Shown here: positions 1 to 4,507 of the stretch, one piece after another
How positions within the stretch are numbered: the stretch's first letter is position 1
Layout: the number at the start of each line of letters is the position of its first letter
Source: Shewanellaceae bacterium
GTDB lineage: Bacteria > Pseudomonadota > Gammaproteobacteria > Enterobacterales > Shewanellaceae
Length of the DNA stretch: 10,195 nt
Assembly: GCA_016779685.1 (NCBI GenBank)
Contig: JADHND010000043.1
Location: forward strand, 1-10,195
Direction: 5' to 3'
Program-made: the position numbers and the translations under genes
The notes under the pieces: model-generated
Told to the model about the DNA's origin: nothing
Seen by the model: only the letters and a program-made list of their open reading frames with translations
Databases searched by the model: none

Positions 1-44
1 CCCCCTTGAACCTCGGTAAGTTGATGTTGATTCATTGTTTTCAT
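1..44 (-). CDS. Double-glycine leader of a third bacteriocin-like peptide (partial)
   Basis: Only the first 14 codons and two further bases are in the window. They read MKTMNQHQLTEVQGG (the last Gly is fixed by its first two bases). This matches the classical double-glycine leader: Leu at -7, Glu at -6, Val at -4 and Gly-Gly at -2/-1, a signal cleaved by the C39 peptidase domain of bacteriocin/microcin ABC exporters. The ATG lies 4 bp after the stop codon of the preceding peptide gene, so translation is probably coupled. An AAGG lies 12 bases upstream of the ATG, across that stop codon. The mature peptide is outside the window, so its type is unknown. Two adjacent leader peptides suggest a two-peptide bacteriocin, but this is inference. 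Confidence 0.7.
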   Translation of the reverse strand, partial: MKTMNQHQLTEVQG

Positions 45-48
45 GTGA

Positions 49-291
49 CTATGGAACCTTATTGTTATATTGGATTGATGATTGTGGCACGGTGTCGTTG
101 GCGCTGTCGTTGTTTTTATTGATGGCGCCTTTGATACCTTGATAAATACCATAGATGGCTAAACCAGTTGCAGAGCCGATAGCGATAAAGCCAAAGACAA
201 CGGGCGCGGATAACATGGCTGCGCCCACGGTCGGAATGCCGACAAAACCACCTTGGATTTGGGTTAAATTAGATTGTTGTATCACTTTCAT
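49..291 (-). CDS. Class II bacteriocin/microcin-like precursor with GxxxG motifs
   Basis: This 80-residue precursor starts with MKVIQQSNLTQIQGG, a textbook double-glycine leader (Leu -7, Ile -4, Gly-Gly -2/-1). The predicted mature peptide of 65 residues begins FVGIPTVG. It has a hydrophobic, glycine- and alanine-rich core (residues 16-57) and a polar Asn/Ser/Gln-rich tail. The core contains G39-SAT-G43 and G48-IYQ-G52, the GxxxG helix-packing motif typical of the two-peptide (class IIb) bacteriocins that permeabilise the inner membrane of competitors. No Cys is present, so no disulfide or lanthionine bridge is expected. An AGAGG lies 12 bases before the ATG, a long spacing. It sits between two other leader-peptide genes on the same strand. 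No immunity protein or exporter is visible here. The leader is seen directly; the killing activity is inferred. Confidence 0.75.
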   Translation of the reverse strand: MKVIQQSNLTQIQGGFVGIPTVGAAMLSAPVVFGFIAIGSATGLAIYGIYQGIKGAINKNNDSANDTVPQSSIQYNNKVP

Positions 292-331
292 AGGATATGA
301 AGACCTCTTTGATAATAAAAAAATCGATATG

Positions 332-490
332 TTAGGAACGTTGCGGTTGGGCTAACCAATGTTGGACGAGCCGTTGCAGCCAATTGCTGATGGGATCTCG
401 CGTGGGCACTGCAGGCAAAGCAGATAGATAGGTTGCGCCTAAAAAGCCACCGACAGTGGCTTGCTGTTGAGATTTGGTTAAAATTTGCAT
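332..490 (-). CDS. Small peptide with possible double-glycine leader
   Basis: This 52-codon frame encodes MQILTKSQQQATVGG followed by a 37-residue segment starting FLGATYLSALPAV and ending with an amphipathic stretch rich in Trp, Leu, Gln and Arg (NWLQRLVQHWLAQ). A GGA lies 7 bases before the ATG (GGAACAAAGC-ATG). Position within the peptide, small size and the GG-FLG junction (compare GG-FVG in the next gene) all fit a bacteriocin-like precursor. The leader is atypical, with Thr rather than a hydrophobic residue at -4 and Gln at -7. It may be a divergent or decayed member, an inducing peptide, or chance. It is first in a same-strand series of three, 40 bp before the next gene. Confidence 0.55.
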   Translation of the reverse strand: MQILTKSQQQATVGGFLGATYLSALPAVPTRDPISNWLQRLVQHWLAQPQRS

Positions 491-652
491 GCTTTGTTCC
501 GTCTTTTTTAGTAAAGGCTAGGCTAAAATAAAGCACATAAAGTTGCAAATTTTTTTTAAAAAGCGTCTTTTTTGTTAATATATTGTTTTTATATTGTTCG
601 TATGTTGTTTTTTTAAAGCGTTTGATGCCCTGATGGACATCAAACCAGTTGA
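491..652. other. AT-rich intergenic region upstream of the leader-peptide genes
   Basis: This 162-bp stretch separates the end of the YceI gene from the first small peptide; both are on the minus strand. It is very AT-rich, with long A and T runs. On the minus strand I see a possible -35 (TTGCAA, 543-548) but no convincing -10 at a proper distance. The decamer CGTCTTTTTT occurs twice in direct orientation (500-509 and 564-573), which could be a binding site or low-complexity coincidence. A hairpin lies at its YceI-proximal end (621-644). The peptide promoter is probably here, but I cannot place it. Confidence 0.4.
621..644 (-). other. Hairpin just after the YceI gene
   Basis: A perfect 7-bp inverted repeat (TTTGATG/CATCAAA) encloses a 10-nt loop and starts 8 bases after the YceI stop codon. 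In the direction of transcription it is followed by CGCTTTAAAAAAAC rather than a T run, so it is not a good intrinsic terminator. It could be a 3'-end stabilising structure. Confidence 0.3.
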
Positions 653-1234
653 TTAAGACGAACGCACGCCTTCAACATGCAGTTCAATTTGGGCGGTGGT
701 GCTTAGACCAACGGGCGAGACATGGAAATCGGTTAATTTGATTTCAGTGCTGCCCGTAAAGCCAGCCCGATAACCGCCCCAAGGATCTTTACCGTGGCCG
801 ATTTTTTGGCAACGAATCACAATTTTTTTGGTGACATCTTTTAAGGTAAAGTTGCCAATCAGCTCAAAGTTGTTGTCATCAATGGGTTTGATGCCGGTGC
901 TCACAAACTTGGCTTCTGGATACTGTTTGGCATCCAAAAATTTCTTGCCGCGCAAATGGCTATCGCGGAGGCTGTGGTTGGAGTTGACACTGTTGGTTTT
1001 GATGTTGATGGCAATCTTAGATTGTTTGAGCTGTTCTGGATTGTAGGTAAACTCACCATCGAATTTATCAAAACGACCTAAGACCCAGCTGTAGCCTAGG
1101 TGGTTGACTTTAAAGTTGATCGAAGCGTGCATCCCGGAGACGTCGAGCTTATATTGTGTGTTGGCAGCTGCGGGTAGGCTCCAACACAAGCACCAAGCGG
1201 TTGCAGCCACGGCGATAAATTTACGAATGAACAT
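653..1234 (-). CDS. YceI family periplasmic protein
   Basis: This 193-residue protein belongs to the YceI family, lipocalin-like beta barrels that bind isoprenoid lipids such as long-chain quinones in the periplasm. It has a Sec signal peptide (FIRK n-region, hydrophobic core, probable cleavage after PAAA at residue 24). Family landmarks follow: YKLDVSGMHASINFKVNHLG (28-47) and GRFDKFDGEF (53-62), then the HLRG...FLDAKQYPEAKF stretch (93-110), FTLKDVTK (129-136), and a final beta strand near AQIELHVEGV. Length is normal for the family. An AAGGAG lies 7 bases before the ATG, inside the end of the upstream b561 gene, which it overlaps by 14 bp. This couples the two, as in the E. coli yceJ-yceI arrangement. 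The exact ligand is unknown. Confidence 0.9.
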   Translation of the reverse strand: MFIRKFIAVAATAWCLCWSLPAAANTQYKLDVSGMHASINFKVNHLGYSWVLGRFDKFDGEFTYNPEQLKQSKIAINIKTNSVNSNHSLRDSHLRGKKFLDAKQYPEAKFVSTGIKPIDDNNFELIGNFTLKDVTKKIVIRCQKIGHGKDPWGGYRAGFTGSTEIKLTDFHVSPVGLSTTAQIELHVEGVRSS

Positions 1235-1724
1235 GGGTTAACTCCTTTTTGTCAAAAAAATAATGTTTGAATGCGCCGAGTACATGGAGGCTGACGCAAG
1301 CCATCAGCACCAGACTGACGGTGCCATGTAGGGTGCCGATTTGGGTGCTGGCCTCAGCAGATAAGGTGGTCAGGGCTGGAACTTTCCAGTCTTGATACAA
1401 GACGATACCATCGCCATTGGCAGTGGCCATCAGGTAACCCGTGGTCAACAACACGCCAAGTAAACCATAGAGACAGCGGTGGGTTAATTGCGCTAACCAG
1501 CGCAGGCTGGATTGAGCGGTGTGTTTGAAGGTTTGGTGAGGGCGTCGCCAGAGGCGCACGCAGGTTAATAGCACCATGGTGAGACCTGACAAGATATGCC
1601 ATCGCGGTAAGGTGTGATACCATGGACTATAAAAGTCGAGGTCGGGTAGATATTGGCCGGTGCCAAAATTAAAAAAAACCAAAGCTGCGGTCAGCCAATG
1701 GATCAAAAAGTAAGGTTTACTCAA
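1221..1724 (-). CDS. Cytochrome b561 family membrane protein (YceJ-like)
   Basis: This is a four-helix diheme b561-type cytochrome of the inner membrane, expected to pass electrons between quinol and periplasmic partners. With the start chosen here it has 167 residues. Histidines suited to heme ligation are H9 in helix 1 (FLIHWLTAAL), H43 in helix 2 (WHILSG), and H133 and H147 in helix 4. The spacing of 14 between the last two matches the family. There is no ATG in the frame. I chose TTG at 1724 because AAGGA lies 9 bases upstream; GTG at 1730 would be only 3 bases from that site. A longer TTG start at 1814 has no ribosome binding site and would add a polar, non-homologous N-terminus. It overlaps the YceI gene, so the pair probably forms one operon. 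The family is clear; the physiological substrate is not. Confidence 0.85.
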   Translation of the reverse strand: MSKPYFLIHWLTAALVFFNFGTGQYLPDLDFYSPWYHTLPRWHILSGLTMVLLTCVRLWRRPHQTFKHTAQSSLRWLAQLTHRCLYGLLGVLLTTGYLMATANGDGIVLYQDWKVPALTTLSAEASTQIGTLHGTVSLVLMACVSLHVLGAFKHYFFDKKELTHVHS

Positions 1725-1749
1725 CAGCACGTTTCCTTGTTGTTTTGTT

Positions 1750-1779
1750 TTTATAAAGAGGACGAACTCCAGTTTCCAA
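1750..1779 (-). promoter_or_regulatory. Possible promoter of the b561-YceI operon
   Basis: On the minus strand TTGGAA (1774-1779) and TATAAA (1750-1755) are separated by 18 bp, an acceptable sigma70-type arrangement. The -10 box lies about 25 bases upstream of the preferred TTG start. If this is right, the upstream TTG at 1814 could not be used, which supports the shorter b561 reading frame. Confidence 0.35.
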
Positions 1780-1857
1780 GCTGAATTGTAGCTTGCATTT
1801 TTGCACTGACGCAAGTCGATTTAAATTATTTTTATAACAAAAAAAAAGGTGGGGTAT

Positions 1858-2679
1858 ATGCGTATGTACGAAAAAAATTTAGGTAAAACAACTCAGTACC
1901 AGCAAAGTTATCATCCCAAGTTGCTCGATGGCCTCCCCCGAGCGGCAGGGCGCGATACACTTGATGGTGTGACGGCAACGCTGTTCGATGGGTTTGATCT
2001 GTGGACTGCATTTGAGGTGTCTTGGTTGGATTTACGGGGCAAACCGATGGTGGCGATGGCGGAACTGTCAATTCCATGTCAGTCGCCGCGGTTTGTCGAA
2101 TCGAAGTCAATGAAGCTGTATTTTAACAGTTTAAATGATCACGCTTTTGCCGATGCGGCAGCCGTTCAAGCGACGTTAATCCGCGACCTCAGTACTTGCG
2201 TGGGGGCTGAGGTGACGGTCAAGTTGTTGCCGGTGACGACACCGAACTGGCAAGACAACTCAGATTTTATGTTACTCGATGATCAACCGATCACCATCGA
2301 GACTTATGACTATGCCCCCGCTTTGTTGACCAACAGCACAGTGACGGCTGCGGCGCCTGTGCATGAACGCCTGTGTTCTCATTTGCTCAAATCCAATTGT
2401 TTGGTCACCAACCAACCAGATTGGGGCAGTGTCTACATTGATTATCAAGGCGCGCCGATTGATCATGCTGCTTTGCTGCGGTATATCGTGAGTTTTCGGC
2501 ATCATCAAGAGTTTCACGAGCAATGTGTGGAGCGAATCTTTTGTGATATTAAGCGTTGGTGTCAACCAACGGGTTTGACCGTGATGGCGAGATATACCCG
2601 CCGAGGTGGGTTGGACATCAATCCTTATCGCACCGATCAAACCGAGATGCTCAGCGTAGCCCGATTAGCGCGACAATAA
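1858..2679 (+). CDS. queF: NADPH-dependent 7-cyano-7-deazaguanine reductase QueF
   Basis: QueF reduces the nitrile of preQ0 to the aminomethyl group of preQ1, using NADPH, in cytosolic queuosine biosynthesis. The 273-residue length is that of the long YqcD-type enzyme with two tandem T-folds. Landmarks are ESKSMKLYFNS (81-91), the QueF signature helping to bind NADPH and substrate, and SNCLVTNQPDWG (179-190). The latter carries the catalytic Cys181 (thioimide nucleophile) and Asp188 (proton donor), equivalent to E. coli C190/D197. VSFRHHQEFHEQCVERIF (211-228) and ARYTRRGGLDINP (244-256) are also typical. I chose ATG 1858 because AAAGGT ends 7 bases upstream; GTG at 1849 overlaps that site, and ATG 1864 is also possible. 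I see no preQ1 riboswitch in the short leader. A decayed copy of its last 140 bases or so lies at 9935-10059. Confidence 0.95.
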   Translation: MRMYEKNLGKTTQYQQSYHPKLLDGLPRAAGRDTLDGVTATLFDGFDLWTAFEVSWLDLRGKPMVAMAELSIPCQSPRFVESKSMKLYFNSLNDHAFADAAAVQATLIRDLSTCVGAEVTVKLLPVTTPNWQDNSDFMLLDDQPITIETYDYAPALLTNSTVTAAAPVHERLCSHLLKSNCLVTNQPDWGSVYIDYQGAPIDHAALLRYIVSFRHHQEFHEQCVERIFCDIKRWCQPTGLTVMARYTRRGGLDINPYRTDQTEMLSVARLARQ

Positions 2680-2819
2680 ACCGGTGTTGACTTGGCTTGA
2701 GTTGATTCTTCTTCCGAGCCGTCATACAATGAAGCATAATAAAATAAAATTGAAGGAAAAAACATGCTTGATACATTAATTACCCTTATCGTGTTGTTGG
2801 CCGTGATCATGGTTTTTGT
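2539..2819 (+). repeat. Direct repeat, copy 1 (queF end, qmcA promoter and start)
   Basis: This stretch recurs at 9935-10195 in the same orientation, about 7.4 kb away. It holds the last 47 codons of queF, the intergenic promoter and the first codons of qmcA. Similarity starts at the TTTTGTGATATT sequence and runs to the end of the window in copy 2. Copy 1 is the intact one. Differences in copy 2 are a 1-bp and a 15-bp deletion in queF, several substitutions, and a 4-bp shorter qmcA leader. The right boundary is unknown. Confidence 0.95.
2702..2730 (+). promoter_or_regulatory. Sigma70-type promoter of the qmcA-nfeD operon
   Basis: TTGATT (2702-2707) and TACAAT (2725-2730) are spaced by exactly 17 bp, close to consensus, and lie 33 bp upstream of the qmcA ATG. 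Both boxes are unchanged in the second copy at 10082-10110, although neighbouring bases have diverged. This supports function. Confidence 0.7.
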
Positions 2820-3672
2820 CAGCGCTGGGGTTAAATCGGTGTCGCAGGGCTACCATTTTACCAACGAGCGCTTTGGCCGTTATACCCATACTCTACGTCC
2901 CGGTATCAATTTTATCATCCCTTTCATCGATCGCATTGGTGCGAAAATTAATATGATGGAACGGATTTTAGAAATTCCCTCGCAAGAGGTGATTTCGTTG
3001 GACAATGCCAATGTGAGCATTGATGCGGTTTGTTTTATCCAGGTCTATGATGCAGCCAAAGCAGCATACGAAGTCAATGACATAGACAACGCGATTCGTA
3101 ACTTGACGCTCACCAACATGCGGACCGTGCTGGGTTCGATGGAATTGGATGCTATGTTGTCCAAGCGCGATACGATTAACACGCATCTGCTGAGCATTGT
3201 TGACGAGGCCACCAATGCTTGGGGTATCAAAGTGACGCGGATTGAAATTCGTGACATTCGCCCGCCTGCAGATTTGACGGAGGCGATGAACGCACAAATG
3301 AAAGCTGAGCGAAACAAGCGTGCGGAAATCTTAGAAGCAGAAGGGATCCGTCAAGCTGAAATTTTAAAGGCAGAAGGTCACAAGCAATCTGAAATTTTAC
3401 GGGCTGAAGGTGAAAAACAAGCTGCGATTTTACAAGCTGAAGCGCGGGAACGCCAAGCCCAAGCTGAGGCACAAGCCACGGCGACGGTGTCACAAGCGAT
3501 TGCGCAAGGCGATGTGCAGTCGATTCAATACTTTATAGCGCAAGGTTACACGGAAGCTTTAAAAGCCATCGGCGAATCCAATAACAGCAAAGTGGTGATG
3601 TTACCGGTTGATGCGGCCAATTTATTGGGTTCGATCAATGGCATCAAAGAAATTCTATCCAACAAAACGTAA
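2764..3672 (+). CDS. qmcA: SPFH/stomatin-like membrane protein (QmcA-like)
   Basis: This 302-residue protein belongs to the SPFH (stomatin/prohibitin/flotillin/HflK) superfamily and most resembles E. coli QmcA (YbbK). These proteins oligomerise on the membrane and organise microdomains or protease access. One N-terminal transmembrane segment (residues 4-22) precedes the SPFH domain (about 25-180), with typical stretches GRYTHTLRPGINFIIPFIDR (38-57), the SLDNANVSIDAV strand (78-89), and IKVTRIEIRDIRPP (155-168). A heptad-like helix with repeated AEIL-x-AEG-x-x-Q units follows (187-227), as in many stomatins, then a short C-terminal domain. GAAGGA lies 6 bases before the ATG. It has its own promoter, and nfeD begins 9 bp after it; a stomatin gene beside an NfeD gene is the commonest arrangement of this family. 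A second copy starts at 10140. Confidence 0.9.
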   Translation: MLDTLITLIVLLAVIMVFVSAGVKSVSQGYHFTNERFGRYTHTLRPGINFIIPFIDRIGAKINMMERILEIPSQEVISLDNANVSIDAVCFIQVYDAAKAAYEVNDIDNAIRNLTLTNMRTVLGSMELDAMLSKRDTINTHLLSIVDEATNAWGIKVTRIEIRDIRPPADLTEAMNAQMKAERNKRAEILEAEGIRQAEILKAEGHKQSEILRAEGEKQAAILQAEARERQAQAEAQATATVSQAIAQGDVQSIQYFIAQGYTEALKAIGESNNSKVVMLPVDAANLLGSINGIKEILSNKT

Positions 3673-3681
3673 GGGCAGCCT

Positions 3682-4131
3682 GTGTTCGTATTGTTAATGG
3701 AAATGAACGTTTGGCATTGGCTCATCTTGGGTTTTTTGCTGTTGTTCATCGAAATGACCACGGGCAGTGGCTACTTGTTGTGGTTTGGCTTGTCTGGGCT
3801 TGTGGTGGGGCTGTTGCTGGTCGTTTTCGATATCAGTTGGCAGTTGCAATGGTTGACGTTCAGTTTGCTGTCGTTGGCCATTAGCTGGGCTTGGTGGTTT
3901 TGGCAGCATCAAAAAGATGTGCAAGATGAGCAAACCAGCTTACTGAATCAACGCGATAAGCAGATGCTTGGGCACACATTTGTGCTCGAGGTTGACTTGG
4001 CACCGGGTCGTAATCGCATTCAATTGGGTGATTCGAGCTGGGCAGTTGAAGTCAAGACCGCTATGCGCCAAGGCGAACAGGTTCGCGTGGTCGCTCTTGA
4101 AGGCATTGTACAGAAGCTAGAACGCGTCTAA
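3682..4131 (+). CDS. NfeD family membrane protein
   Basis: This is a short (149-residue) NfeD-type partner of stomatin-like proteins, related to E. coli YbbL. It has hydrophobic segments at about 11-29, 32-49 and 54-75, then a cytoplasmic or periplasmic OB-fold (about 92-148) with the usual pattern LGHTF...APGRNRIQLGDSSWAVE...GEQVRVVALEG. It lacks the N-terminal ClpP-like serine protease domain of long NfeD proteins, as expected for this class. Translation starts at GTG 3682: AAGGG, which overlaps the qmcA stop codon, lies 6 bases upstream, while the in-frame ATG at 3697 has no ribosome binding site. The 9-bp gap means it is co-translated with qmcA. The partner relation is family knowledge; no activity can be read from the sequence. 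Confidence 0.88.
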   Translation: MFVLLMEMNVWHWLILGFLLLFIEMTTGSGYLLWFGLSGLVVGLLLVVFDISWQLQWLTFSLLSLAISWAWWFWQHQKDVQDEQTSLLNQRDKQMLGHTFVLEVDLAPGRNRIQLGDSSWAVEVKTAMRQGEQVRVVALEGIVQKLERV

Positions 4132-4154
4132 TCATCACTTGTACAGTTGCGGTT

Positions 4155-4337
4155 TTGGATCTGCCTTGGTTAACCGAGGCGGGTCACGGCTTATATTTCA
4201 TCAAAAAAAAGATGGCATACTACAATGAAAGTGAATTGAAAGATGGCACCAAAGAAGAACATACGCTCGCTAAAGACATCAATTTGGCGGCCAAGTCGGA
4301 CTCAAATATCAACCCAATGAAGCCAATGGCTTGGTAG
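4155..4337 (+). CDS. Doubtful small ORF, unknown
   Basis: I do not recognise this frame. From TTG 4155 it encodes 60 residues; from ATG 4212 it encodes 41 residues, with a charged, hydrophilic composition (starts MAYYNESELKDG, many Lys/Glu/Asp). Neither start has a Shine-Dalgarno sequence, and the frame stays open upstream into the end of nfeD. It could be a small soluble protein, the remnant of a larger gene lost here, or noncoding. Its composition looks more protein-like than random, which is the only argument for it. Confidence 0.25.
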   Translation: MDLPWLTEAGHGLYFIKKKMAYYNESELKDGTKEEHTLAKDINLAAKSDSNINPMKPMAW

Positions 4338-4377
4338 CTTGTGATGAATCGCGAAATGTTTAACCCCTTATAGCATG

Positions 4378-4411
4378 AAGATAGCTCGGCGCTTTCGGCG
4401 CCGGCTATCTT
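4378..4411 (+). terminator. Strong hairpin, possible terminator of the qmcA-nfeD unit
   Basis: AAGATAGC and CGGCGC pair perfectly with GCGCCG and GCTATCTT across a 5-nt loop, with one bulged T. This gives a 14-bp stem with a GC-rich top. The descending arm ends in CTT and is followed by ACTTGC, so there is no proper T run on either strand. It lies between nfeD and the large lipoprotein gene and would at least hinder read-through or protect RNA ends. Confidence 0.5.
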
Positions 4412-4473
4412 ACTTGCACATCTCCAGCCTCATTTTCAAATAAATAATATTTTTTTCGGTCGATATAGCTTAT

Positions 4474-4507
4474 AAGGTCTTTTGCTATGTTGGCTTTGCT
4501 ATGTTGA
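4474..4507 (+). promoter_or_regulatory. Lipoprotein gene start region with duplicated start codon
   Basis: TTTGCTATGTTG occurs twice, at 4481-4492 and 4495-4506, with a period of 14. The only ribosome binding site-like sequence, AAGG (4474-4477), is 9 bases from the first ATG (4487) but 23 bases from the in-frame ATG (4501). The first ATG opens a six-codon frame that ends at TGA 4505-4507, overlapping the true start. Translation may therefore depend on termination and reinitiation. I see no convincing promoter between the hairpin at 4411 and this point, only AT-rich sequence with TAATAT (4445-4450) and TTATAA (4470-4475) boxes. Confidence 0.5.

Noticed and set aside
288..548. 86-residue minus-strand frame
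   Set aside because: It overlaps the 52-codon peptide frame at 332-490, which has a start with a GGA upstream and a GG leader; the longer frame has no recognisable feature.
621..644. Intrinsic terminator after the YceI gene
   Set aside because: The hairpin is followed by A-rich sequence in the direction of transcription, not a T run; kept only as a hairpin.
1815..1857. preQ1 riboswitch ahead of queF
   Set aside because: The leader is only about 40 bases of A/T-rich sequence with no stem or pseudoknot-like arrangement visible.
2272..2640. 122-residue antisense frame within queF
   Set aside because: queF is unmistakable on the plus strand across this region; this is a shadow frame.
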